A DNA stretch of 64,000 bases, taken from Amycolatopsis bartoniae (GTDB lineage Bacteria > Actinomycetota > Actinomycetes > Mycobacteriales > Pseudonocardiaceae). The stretch is from the NCBI RefSeq assembly GCF_014191255.1, contig NZ_JACHWH010000002.1, forward strand, positions 434,001-498,000, given 5' to 3'. Below the pieces are notes generated by a model. The model was not told the origin of the DNA. It made no database searches and saw only the letters and a list, made by a program, of their open reading frames with translations. This document shows, in pieces, positions 51,778 to 59,170 of this stretch. Both the position numbers and the translations under genes were made by a program. Positions within the stretch are counted from its first letter, which is position 1; each line of letters opens with the position of its first letter.

Positions 51778-52958
51778 GCCGTCCTCCTCGCCGCGCAGCC
51801 GCCCCGCAGGTGGCACGCGATCTCGTCGCCGAAGACGGCGAGGCTGCTGCGGACGAACCGCGCCGCGCCGTCCGGGTGGTGGCACGCGCCCCGCCGTTCG
51901 ACGAGGTCCGCGAGCCGGTGGGCCTGCTCGGGCCGGCCCTCGCCGCGCACGAGCGCCGTCATGGTCCGCGCCAGCGCGGGCAGGCCGTTGAGGCAGGGCC
52001 CGCACTGCCGGGCGCTCTGGTTCGCGAGGTAGGTCACGATCCCCGTGGCCACCTCCAGTCCGCACTGGCCGTCGTCCAGCGCCACCACGACCCCGGCGCC
52101 GACGGAACCACCGAGCGGGCCGAGTGCCGCGCGGGACAACGGGATCCGGACGTCGGACGCCGGGATCCAGGTGCCGTGGTAGCCGCCGACGAGCACCGCC
52201 CGCAGGTTCCGCGCCGGGCCACCGGCACGGGCGAGCAGGTCGTCGAGCGGGATGCCGAGGGGCGCCTCGACCACACCGCCCTGCCGGACGGCACCGCTGA
52301 CGGTGGCGAGGAACGTGCCCGGTTCCGCGGCGGTTCCGCGCTGCCGGAACCATTCCGGCCCGTACCGCGCGATCTGCGCGACGTGCGCCAGGGTCTCGAC
52401 GTTCTGCACGAGCGTCGGCCTGCCGCGCACACCCGAACGGGCGGTGAGGTCGAGCCGGTCGGCGGGCAGCGCGGGTCGGCCCTCGATCGCGGCGACGACG
52501 GCCGACTCCTGTCCCGCGACGAAGTAGTCCGGCGCGGTCACGACGGTCACGGGCAGGGCGTCCCAAGTTGACCGTTCTGGGAGCGCTCTCAGGACAGCAT
52601 CGGCGGCTGGGCCGCGCGGCACATAGAGGTATGCCTCCGCAGCGCGGACGGCCTCGGCGGCGAGCTGCAGCCCGTCGAGCACGAGGTGCGGGGCGCGGGT
52701 GAGCAGCGTGTGGTCCTTGGCACTGGCGGGTTCGCCCTCGGCGGCGTTGGCGACCACGACGGGCGAGGCCCCTTCGGCGACGGTGGAAAGCTTGCGCCAC
52801 ACGGGAAATCCGGCACCACCACGTCCGGTGAGCCCCGCCTGCCGGAGGTGCTCGACGAGGGGGCGGCGCCACGGGATGGGCCCGCTGCGGGCCAGGTGCG
52901 CGGGCAGGTCCGGGGCGGCCGCGTCGAGCAGCCCGGTGACGGTGACAACGGCGGTCAT
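51774..52958 (-). CDS. NuoF-like NADH dehydrogenase flavoprotein
   Basis: 394 residues similar to the 51-kDa NADH-binding subunit of complex I. FMN/NADH site: LTGRGGAGFPVWRK near residue 45 and VANAAEGEPASAKDHTL near 80; SLBB-like segment in the middle. The C-terminal iron-sulfur site reads SARQCGPCLNG where complex I has three cysteines in SCGKCTPC, so one ligand is lost, although later cysteines (ACHHPDG, IACHLRGGC) could replace it. It overlaps the preceding cytochrome gene as ATGA. Likely oxidises NAD(P)H and passes electrons to the ferredoxin or the membrane cytochrome; this direction is inferred. Confidence 0.88.
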   Translation of the reverse strand: MTAVVTVTGLLDAAAPDLPAHLARSGPIPWRRPLVEHLRQAGLTGRGGAGFPVWRKLSTVAEGASPVVVANAAEGEPASAKDHTLLTRAPHLVLDGLQLAAEAVRAAEAYLYVPRGPAADAVLRALPERSTWDALPVTVVTAPDYFVAGQESAVVAAIEGRPALPADRLDLTARSGVRGRPTLVQNVETLAHVAQIARYGPEWFRQRGTAAEPGTFLATVSGAVRQGGVVEAPLGIPLDDLLARAGGPARNLRAVLVGGYHGTWIPASDVRIPLSRAALGPLGGSVGAGVVVALDDGQCGLEVATGIVTYLANQSARQCGPCLNGLPALARTMTALVRGEGRPEQAHRLADLVERRGACHHPDGAARFVRSSLAVFGDEIACHLRGGCAARRTA

Positions 52959-53518
52959 ACGGCGGTCTCCAGGCGGGCGGGGGTGCGGCGTTCGGCGAAG
53001 CGGGCGGACAGGCGCCAGCAGAGCGCGCCGGCCACCGCGAGGACGCAGAGCACCGCGAGGGTGAGGAACCAGGGGGAGAAGCTGTCGGTGCCCGTGCCGA
53101 GGGCGTGGGCGAGGGCGATCGGCCAGAGCGCGTACGCGGCCCAGTGGACGGCGCGCCACGTACGCCGGCCGAGACGGTGTCGCAGCAGGCTGGTGACGAC
53201 GAGCGCGAGGAGCACGTCGAGCGCGACGGTGCCGAGGCCCTGCCAGAACGGGCGGTAGTTCCCGGCGAACGGGAGGACGAAGTCGAACAGGCGCAGCATC
53301 GCGTACGGGTCGAACAGCAGCAGGACCACGTGCAGGGCGAGGAAGACCGAGGACAGGAGGCTGACGTTGCGGTGCACCTCGGTGACGGCGAAGCGCGGCA
53401 GCCACGGCGCGGGCCGCCCGGAGCGCGTCGCGACGCCGAGCACCATCGACAAGGTGAGCAACACGAGCGCGACGACGCCGGTGGCCCGGCCGAAGTCCCA
53501 CAGTGCGGTGGCGGTCAT
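52955..53518 (-). CDS. Ferric-reductase-like membrane cytochrome b
   Basis: 187 residues with five or six helices. Histidines suited to bind two haems lie in opposite helices: VTEVHRNVSLLS, FLALHVVLLL, AVHWAAYALW and IALAHALGTG. The fold matches the ferric-reductase-like transmembrane domain (FRD/MsrQ group). It lacks its own flavin domain, so electrons must come from a partner such as the adjacent NuoF-like protein. ATG at 53518 has GGAGGAG just upstream. Overlaps the next gene by four bases. Confidence 0.87.
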   Translation of the reverse strand: MTATALWDFGRATGVVALVLLTLSMVLGVATRSGRPAPWLPRFAVTEVHRNVSLLSSVFLALHVVLLLFDPYAMLRLFDFVLPFAGNYRPFWQGLGTVALDVLLALVVTSLLRHRLGRRTWRAVHWAAYALWPIALAHALGTGTDSFSPWFLTLAVLCVLAVAGALCWRLSARFAERRTPARLETAV

Positions 53519-53683
53519 GACTCCTCCGGGATTGGGGTGGGTGGTGGCTCGCGGCGGCCGAGGTGGGGTGGGAGCAGCGGTCGGTATGGATCGGGGGGCG
53601 GCCCAGGCGGCGGCCGGTGATCCGCAGCTGCCGCAAGCGGGTGGAAGCCTCCGGTCGCCGCGAAAGGGCGCGGGGCGGCCGCC

Positions 53684-53752
53684 GGGCGGGTGGTTGGGCG
53701 GGTGGTTGGGCGGGTGGTTGGGCGGGTGGTTGGGCGGGTGGTTGGGCGGGTG
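53684..53752. repeat. 12-bp tandem repeat island E, nearly six copies of GGGCGGGTGGTT
   Basis: Five exact copies (53684 to 53743) and a 9-base partial copy. The plus strand holds runs of three guanines separated by one or five bases, a strong G-quadruplex pattern; on the minus strand, the coding strand of the operon, it is C-rich. It lies in the 298-base gap between apbE and the cytochrome gene, where no gene was found. Confidence 0.95.
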
Positions 53753-53816
53753 CGGCTTCGCGCGCCACCGGAGGTCGGTGGCAGCCGTCGGGTGGGTGGC
53801 GGGACCGGGTGGTGCT

Positions 53817-54725
53817 TCACGGCTCCTCCGGCCAGCCGCCCAGGGAGTGGACCTTGCCGGACTGGTCGACGAGGCGTGCGGGGACTCCGAGGTCCGCCAG
53901 CCAGGGCGGGGCGGCCTTGCCCCGGACCAGCGCCGCCGTTGTCCAGGTGTTCGCGTCCACGCAGCGGTCCGCCACCACCGTCGCGCTGCGCCACACCCGG
54001 TCGGCGGGCTGGCAGGTGCGCGGGTCGAGCACGTGGTGCAACAACCGGTCGCCGCTGCGCCAGGTGCGGCTCGACGTGCTGGACGTCGCCATCGCGGCGC
54101 CGCTCGGCACGGTCACCACGCACGCCGGATCGCCCGGCTGGTCCCGCACGAAGATCCGCCACCCCTCGGCCGGACCGGCGCCCGCCGTGGCCAGGTCGCC
54201 GCCCAGTTCGACCAGCACTCCGACACCCAGCGCGCCCGCGACGAGCCGCGCGCAGCGGTCCGCCGTCCACGCCTTCGCCGTCGCGCCCAGGTCCACGTGC
54301 ACGTCCGAAGGCACCATCAGCCTGCGGTCTGCCAGCCGGATCCGCCGCCAGCCCGGCGCCGGGCGGACCTGCACCGGGATCGGCGGGCCCGGAACCGGCG
54401 GCAGACCCCGGTCGTAGCCCAGCTGCACCAGGGCGTTGCCCAGCGTCGGATCGACGTCGCCGTCCGTGCGGTGTGCCGCTTCCAGTGCGGCGGCCATCAG
54501 GTCCGCCAGCAGGGTGCTGACCTCGACTTCCCCGTCCGCGCGCTCGACGGCCGCCAGCTCCGAGTCCGGGCGGAACCGGCTGCACGCCCGGTCCACAGCC
54601 GCCAGCTCGACCTCCACCAGCTCCCGCGCGTCCGCCAGCGCCGCCGGGTCCGTGACGACCACCCAGGCCGTCGTGCTCCACACCGGCCACTGCGCGACCG
54701 TGTCCCCCTCCAGCAGAACGTTCAT
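53817..54725 (-). CDS. FAD:protein FMN transferase (ApbE)
   Basis: 302 residues. ApbE attaches FMN covalently to threonine or serine of exported or membrane proteins. Visible: the N-terminal MNVLLEGDTVAQWPVWSTT, acidic RFRPDSELAAVER near residue 55, the VDLGATAKAWTADR motif near 150 that binds FAD and metal, and HHVLDPRTCQPAD near 230. There is no signal peptide or lipobox, so it may act in the cytosol like other actinobacterial ApbE proteins, or be Sec-independent. ATG at 54725 overlaps the stop of the tiny upstream gene by one base. No classical FMN-bind substrate is seen nearby. Confidence 0.9.
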   Translation of the reverse strand: MNVLLEGDTVAQWPVWSTTAWVVVTDPAALADARELVEVELAAVDRACSRFRPDSELAAVERADGEVEVSTLLADLMAAALEAAHRTDGDVDPTLGNALVQLGYDRGLPPVPGPPIPVQVRPAPGWRRIRLADRRLMVPSDVHVDLGATAKAWTADRCARLVAGALGVGVLVELGGDLATAGAGPAEGWRIFVRDQPGDPACVVTVPSGAAMATSSTSSRTWRSGDRLLHHVLDPRTCQPADRVWRSATVVADRCVDANTWTTAALVRGKAAPPWLADLGVPARLVDQSGKVHSLGGWPEEP

Positions 54726-54952
54726 CACGATCCTCCCGACGAGCCGTGCGCCGGGCCGCTGCCGCTCGACAGGCCGCTGTCGTCGCTGAAACCCGACTGA
54801 CTGTCCGATGTGGACGAAGACGAAGACGACGTCGACGCCGTCGCGTTGTCGTCCACCACCATCGCCACGACCGTCGCCCCCGCCACGCCGGTGAGAGCGA
54901 TCCCAGTGGTCACCAGCGCGATGCGCCGCACCCCCGTTTCCCGCAGCCCCAC
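54725..54952 (-). CDS. 75-residue membrane-anchored Ser/Gly-rich protein
   Basis: GTG start at 54952. A short basic N-terminus precedes one helix (IALVTTGIALTGVAGATVVAMV), then an acidic Ser-Thr-Gly tail (SSSSSSTSDSQSGFSDDSG and on to SSGGS). No family is recognised. It is coupled to apbE by a one-base overlap and starts three bases after the DUF5666-like stop codon, so it belongs to the operon. Because ApbE lacks any obvious substrate here, this protein, with threonine in AGAT and many exposed Ser/Thr, is a candidate; that is speculation. Confidence 0.7.
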   Translation of the reverse strand: MGLRETGVRRIALVTTGIALTGVAGATVVAMVVDDNATASTSSSSSSTSDSQSGFSDDSGLSSGSGPAHGSSGGS

Positions 54953-54955
54953 GGC

Positions 54956-55495
54956 TCAGCTCTCCTCGTCGCGGCGCGGCAGGGCGCCCTGCTGCTGGCC
55001 GGCCGCGGTGCCTTCGGTCAGTGACTCGACGGTGGCGTTGTTCCCGGAGACCGTGGCCACCACGGTCACCGTGTCGCCCGTCGTGATGTCGCTGACCGCC
55101 GTGCCGCTGCCGATCGTGTAGGTCTTGCTGTAGCCGTCGCTGCTCTGGGTGGTCACGGAGGTCGAGCTGATCGCCGTCACCTTGCCCGTCTGCGTCAGCT
55201 CGGTGGTGTAGCCGCCGTTGCCGTCGGACACCACGAACTCGCCGTGCAGCGCGCTGGTGAGCGCCGATGACTGCCCGCCCGGTCCGGACATCTGCCCACC
55301 ACCCGGCCCGCCCTGCATCGAGGTCGAGGCGTCGGACGAGCCGCTCGCGGCGTAGATCGCGGCACCGCCGGCGGCGGCCACCCCGACCGCGATCGCGACG
55401 GCGGCGATGGTCTTGCGCGGGGACCAGCGCAGGGCGGGCCGCTGTTGCGGGGCGCCCCACTGCTGCTCGGTCTGGGGAAGCTGTTCGGTAGTCAT
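54956..55495 (-). CDS. DUF5666-like membrane-anchored beta-rich protein
   Basis: 179 residues. Cytosolic N-terminus rich in Gln-Pro, one membrane helix (IAAVAIAVGVAAAGGAAIYA), a Gly-Gln-Met linker and an outside domain of short beta strands: GKVTAISSTSVTTQSSDG, then YTIGSGTAVSDITTGDTVTV, which is the DUF5666 pattern seen beside ApbE and sensor kinases in other actinobacteria. Role unknown. ATG at 55495; the promoter upstream is leaderless (AAAGCT, seven bases, ATG) and carries the 11-base phased CACAG words. Confidence 0.8.
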   Translation of the reverse strand: MTTEQLPQTEQQWGAPQQRPALRWSPRKTIAAVAIAVGVAAAGGAAIYAASGSSDASTSMQGGPGGGQMSGPGGQSSALTSALHGEFVVSDGNGGYTTELTQTGKVTAISSTSVTTQSSDGYSKTYTIGSGTAVSDITTGDTVTVVATVSGNNATVESLTEGTAAGQQQGALPRRDEES

Positions 55496-55518
55496 GCCGT
55501 TCAGCTTTCAAGCACAGT

Positions 55519-55556
55519 CTGTGCGGTTTCTGTGGCCGGCATGAAGGCTTGCTGTG
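55519..55556 (-). promoter_or_regulatory. CACAG repeats of the DUF5666-like/apbE promoter
   Basis: On the minus strand CACAG begins at 55556, 55534 and 55523, that is at -61, -39 and -28 from the ATG at 55495; the -50 position (55545) is degenerate. -10 box AAAGCT at 55508 to 55503. Confidence 0.7.
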
Positions 55557-55577
55557 GTTGTCCGGTACCGGCAATCA

Positions 55578-55608
55578 CACAGCCGCCTCACAGGAAGCGC
55601 ACAAGGAC
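55578..55608 (+). promoter_or_regulatory. CACAG repeats of the histidine kinase promoter
   Basis: CACAG at 55578, CACAGG at 55589, CACAAGG at 55600, an exact 11-base period, at -61, -50 and -39 from the GTG at 55639. -10 box GATCGT (55626 to 55631) ends seven bases before the GTG. Confidence 0.8.
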
Positions 55609-55638
55609 CCCACACGAACACCGGCGATCGTCGGCATT

Positions 55639-57138
55639 GTGAAACTGCCGAGAGCTGCCCGGGTGCGGCCGCTGCGGACGAGGCTCATCGCCGCGCTGGT
55701 CGCGTTGCTCACCGTGGTGTGCCTGGTCATCGGCGTGATCAGCGAGTTCGCCCTGAACGCCTTCCTCACCCGGCAGGTCGACGACCAGCTGCGGGACGCG
55801 GTGAACCGGTCGCAGGTGTTCACCCACGGCGGCCCCGAGCACGGCGACCCGCTCGACGCCTCGGGTACCACCGCCGGGACGGTGCACGCCTGGGTCTCCG
55901 GCAGCCAGCCGCACGGCGAGATCCTCGACACCGCACCGGGTTCGCACGTGCCCGTGCCGCAGGAGCTCGGCGACGACGACCTGACCACGCTCGACAAGGT
56001 GGCCGTGGGCGGCAGTCCCCAAACCGTCTCGCTCAGCTACGGCGAGTACCGCGTCCTCGCGATCTCCACGAACAGCGGCGTCGAGGTGTTCGGGCTGCCG
56101 CTGGACCAAGCCAACACGACCCTGCTCACCGTCGGGCTGATCCTCGGCGGGGTCGCGGCCGTCGCGGTGCTGGGCGCGGGTGTCGTCGGCGCGTTCGTCG
56201 TCCGCCGCACGCTGCGCCCGCTCGACCGGGTCGCCGCCGCGGCCTCGCGCGTGACGGAACTGCCGCTCGACCGCGGTGAGGTCGCGTTGTCGGTCCGCGT
56301 GCCGGTGACCGATACCGATCCCACGACCGAGGTCGGCCAGGTCGGTTACGCGCTCAACCGCATGCTCGTGCACATCGACAACGCGCTCGACGCGCGGCAG
56401 GCGAGCGAGATGCGGGTCCGGCAGTTCGTCGCCGACGCCAGCCACGAGCTGCGCACTCCCCTGGCCGCGATCCGCGGCTACGCCGAGCTGACCCGCCGCT
56501 CGAACGGCCGGGTGCCACCGGAGATCGCGCACGCCATGAACCGCGTCGAGTCCGAGGCCGCCCGGATGACGACGCTCGTCGACGACCTGCTCCTGCTGGC
56601 CCGCCTCGACGCCGGACGACCACTCGAACGGTCCGAAGTGGACCTCGCGAGACTGGTCGCGGACGCCGTCGGCGACGCGCACATCGCCGGTCCCCAGCAC
56701 CGCTGGCGGCTGGAGCTGCCGGACGAACCGGTCGCCGTGGCCGGCGACGCGCAGCGGCTCCACCAGGTCCTCGCGAACCTGCTCGCGAACGGGCGCACCC
56801 ACACCCCGCCGGGCACGACGGTCACCACGCGGCTGGCCGTCTCGGCGGACGGCAGCGCCGTGCTCACGGTGACCGACAACGGTCCCGGCATCGCGCCCGA
56901 CCTGCTGCCGCACGTGTTCGAACGGTTCGCGCGCGGCGACTCCTCCCGTTCGCGCGCGGCCGGGAGCACCGGGCTCGGGATGGCGATCGTCGCGGCCGTC
57001 GTGAGCGCCCACCACGGGCTGGTGCACGTGCAGAGCAGGCCGGGCCGCACGGAGTTCGAGGTGCGGCTGCCACGCACAGGTTTTCCACAGGAACGGCACA
57101 AGGACGGCCAAGGTCGGGTCGAGAAGGTGGGCTCATGA
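55639..57138 (+). CDS. HAMP-domain sensor histidine kinase without adjacent response regulator
   Basis: 499 residues. First helix LRTRLIAALVALLTVVCLVIG near the N-terminus, an outside sensor of about 120 residues, a second helix (LTVGLILGGVAAVAVLGAGV) near 165, HAMP, the dimerisation domain with phospho-accepting histidine in DASHELRTPLAAIRG near 269 and the ATPase domain with DNGPGIAPDLL near 412 and STGLGMAIVAA near 450. The GTG at 55639 has no ribosome binding site but fits the fixed spacing of its promoter elements. The gene ends overlapping the ArnT-like gene as ATGA. Its partner regulator, usually adjacent in OmpR-type pairs, is not in the window. Confidence 0.9.
   Translation: MKLPRAARVRPLRTRLIAALVALLTVVCLVIGVISEFALNAFLTRQVDDQLRDAVNRSQVFTHGGPEHGDPLDASGTTAGTVHAWVSGSQPHGEILDTAPGSHVPVPQELGDDDLTTLDKVAVGGSPQTVSLSYGEYRVLAISTNSGVEVFGLPLDQANTTLLTVGLILGGVAAVAVLGAGVVGAFVVRRTLRPLDRVAAAASRVTELPLDRGEVALSVRVPVTDTDPTTEVGQVGYALNRMLVHIDNALDARQASEMRVRQFVADASHELRTPLAAIRGYAELTRRSNGRVPPEIAHAMNRVESEAARMTTLVDDLLLLARLDAGRPLERSEVDLARLVADAVGDAHIAGPQHRWRLELPDEPVAVAGDAQRLHQVLANLLANGRTHTPPGTTVTTRLAVSADGSAVLTVTDNGPGIAPDLLPHVFERFARGDSSRSRAAGSTGLGMAIVAAVVSAHHGLVHVQSRPGRTEFEVRLPRTGFPQERHKDGQGRVEKVGS
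57075..57103 (+). promoter_or_regulatory. CACAG repeats of the first ArnT-like gene, inside the kinase 3' end
   Basis: CACAGG at 57075 and 57086, CACAAGG at 57097, with CCAAGG at 57108 as a weak fourth; exact 11-base period at -60, -49 and -38 from the ATG at 57135. -10 box GAAGGT (57123 to 57128), six bases before the ATG. Confidence 0.8.
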
Positions 57139-59048
57139 CAGTACTGGCCCGGCCCGTTTCCGAGAGCCCTCCCAACTCCCGCCGCCACCCGTTGCGCGGC
57201 CGTCCCGGCGACCCACGCTGGGTGCGGCCGGTCCTGCTCGGGCTGCTGGCGGCCACCGCGCTGCTCTACCTGGTGGGCCTGGGCTCCTCGGGCTGGGCGA
57301 ACGCGTTCTACTCGGCCGCGGCGCAGGCGGGCGGCGAGAGCTGGAAGGCGTTGTTCTTCGGCTCCAGCGACCCGTCGAACGCGATCACGGTCGACAAGAC
57401 CCCGGCCTCGCTGTGGGTCATGGGCCTGTCGGTGCGGATCTTCGGGCTCAGCTCGTGGAGCATCCTGGTGCCCGAGGCGCTGATGGGCGTCGCGTCGGTG
57501 GGCCTGCTGTACGTGACGGTGCGGCGGGTCAGCGGGCCGCGGGCCGGGCTGCTCGCGGGCGGCGTGCTGGCGCTGACTCCCGTGGCGGCGTTGATGTTCC
57601 GGTTCAACAACCCGGACGCGCTGATGGTCCTGCTGCTCATCGTGGGGGCCTACGCGACCCTGCGGGCCGCGGAGAAGGCGAGCCCGAAGTGGCTCGCGCT
57701 CGCCGGGGTCGCCGTCGGGTTCGGGTTCCTCGCGAAGATGCTGCAGGCGTTCCTCGTGCTGCCCGCGTTCGGCCTCGCCTACCTGGTTGCCGCGCCGGCA
57801 TCGCTCGGAAAGCGCTTTCTGCACCTGTTCGGCGCGCTCGTCGCGATGCTCGTCTCCGCGGGCTGGTACATCGCCGTCGTCGAGCTGTGGCCGACGTGGA
57901 GCCGCCCGTTCATCGGCGGTTCTCAGACCAACAGCATCCTCGAACTCGCCTTCGGCTACAACGGTTTCGGCCGCATCACCGGTGACGAGGTCGGCAGCCT
58001 CGGCGGCGCGCAGAGCAGCGGCAGCTGGGCGCGGCTGTTCGGCAGTGAGATGGCGGGCGGGATCGCGTGGCTGCTGCCCGCGGCGGTGCTCGCACTGGGT
58101 GCGTTGATCTGGCTGACGTGGCGTGCCCCGCGCACCGACCTGACGCGGGCGTCGGCGATCGTCTGGGGCGGCTGGCTCGTCATCACCGGCGGCGTGTTCA
58201 GCTACATGAGCGGCATCATCCACCCGTACTACACGGTCGCGCTGGCTCCGGCCGTGGCGGCGCTCGTGGGTGCCGGGGCGGACCGGTTGTGGCGGGAGCG
58301 CTCCCATCCCATCGCGGCCGGGCTGCTGTCCAGCGGCGTCGCGCTCAGCGGGCTGACCGCGTACCTGGTGCTGCTGAACTCGGACTGGCAGCCCTGGCTG
58401 AAGTACTTCGCGCTCGTGCTCGGTCTCGGGGCGGCGGCGCTCGTGGTGGTCGCCGACCGGCTCCCCCGCCCGGCGGCCCGTGGCGTCGCGGTGCTCGCGC
58501 TCGTCGCGGCGCTGGCCGGTCCCGCGGGTTACACAGTGGCGACCGCCGCCACCTCGCACACCGGTGCGATCCCGTCCGCGGGGCCGAACAGCAGCGGCTT
58601 CGGCGGTGGCGGAGGCGGCGGGCCGCGTGGGAACTTCACCGGCGGCATGCCGGGTGGTGGCCAGGGTGGCGGTCGCGGCGGCGGTATCGGCAGCCTGCTC
58701 ACCACCTCCACGCCGAGCCAGGCGCTGGTTTCCCTGCTGCAACAGAACAGCGGCTCGTACAGGTGGGCGGCGGCGACCGTCGGGTCGAACCCCGCGGCCA
58801 GCTACCAGCTCGCGGCGGACGTGCCCGTGATGGCGGTCGGCGGGTTCAACGGCACCGACCCCGCCCCGACGCTCGCGCAGTTCCAGGAACTGGTGAAGGA
58901 CAAGGAGATCCACTACTTCGTCGGCTCGGGCTCGCAGATGGGCGGCAGCTCGGGCAGTGACGACGCGCAGGAGATCGCGCAATGGGTCGCGCAGAACTTC
59001 ACGGCGACCACTGTGGACGGTACTACCGTCTACGACCTGACCACCTGA
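57135..59048 (+). CDS. ArnT-like membrane glycosyltransferase (GT39/YkcB type), copy A
   Basis: 637 residues with about twelve helices. The first outside loop holds NAFYSAAAQAGGESWKALFF and the catalytic-site region ITVDKTPASLWVMGL near residue 86, as in polyprenyl-phosphate-sugar transferases; FRFNNPDALMVLLL and IIHPYYTVALAPAVAALVG are family marks. After the last helix come a glycine-rich linker (around residues 488 to 515) and an outside alpha/beta domain ending TTVDGTTVYDLTT. It probably transfers a sugar from a lipid carrier to an envelope acceptor; the sugar is unknown. Followed by a strong terminator. Confidence 0.88.
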   Translation: MTVLARPVSESPPNSRRHPLRGRPGDPRWVRPVLLGLLAATALLYLVGLGSSGWANAFYSAAAQAGGESWKALFFGSSDPSNAITVDKTPASLWVMGLSVRIFGLSSWSILVPEALMGVASVGLLYVTVRRVSGPRAGLLAGGVLALTPVAALMFRFNNPDALMVLLLIVGAYATLRAAEKASPKWLALAGVAVGFGFLAKMLQAFLVLPAFGLAYLVAAPASLGKRFLHLFGALVAMLVSAGWYIAVVELWPTWSRPFIGGSQTNSILELAFGYNGFGRITGDEVGSLGGAQSSGSWARLFGSEMAGGIAWLLPAAVLALGALIWLTWRAPRTDLTRASAIVWGGWLVITGGVFSYMSGIIHPYYTVALAPAVAALVGAGADRLWRERSHPIAAGLLSSGVALSGLTAYLVLLNSDWQPWLKYFALVLGLGAAALVVVADRLPRPAARGVAVLALVAALAGPAGYTVATAATSHTGAIPSAGPNSSGFGGGGGGGPRGNFTGGMPGGGQGGGRGGGIGSLLTTSTPSQALVSLLQQNSGSYRWAAATVGSNPAASYQLAADVPVMAVGGFNGTDPAPTLAQFQELVKDKEIHYFVGSGSQMGGSSGSDDAQEIAQWVAQNFTATTVDGTTVYDLTT

Positions 59049-59059
59049 CCGCCGTTCCC

Positions 59060-59104
59060 GAAGGGCTCCTTCCGTGCCATCCCGCGGAAGGAGCCCTTCT
59101 TCTT
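59060..59104 (+). terminator. Strong intrinsic terminator after the first ArnT-like gene
   Basis: Perfect 14-base arms GAAGGGCTCCTTCC (59060 to 59073) and GGAAGGAGCCCTTC (59086 to 59099), 12-base loop, then TTCTTTT. Confidence 0.92.
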
Positions 59105-59110
59105 TTCCCT

Positions 59111-59139
59111 CACAGAAGCGCCACAGGGCAAGCACAAGG
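59111..59139 (+). promoter_or_regulatory. CACAG repeats of the GT2/second ArnT-like operon
   Basis: CACAG at 59111, CACAGGG at 59122, CACAAGG at 59133; exact 11-base period at -60, -49 and -38 from the ATG at 59171. -10 box AACCGT (59159 to 59164), six bases before the ATG. It starts only a few bases after the upstream terminator. Confidence 0.8.
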
Positions 59140-59170
59140 ACACCCCAGCGCGGACGGGAACCGTGGAGGC

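Noticed and set aside
53519-53816. A missing FMN-bind gene in the apbE-cytochrome gap
   Set aside because: No frame in this 298-base gap has the SGAT/TGAT flavinylation motif or a start with a ribosome binding site; the gap is repeat and GC-rich filler.
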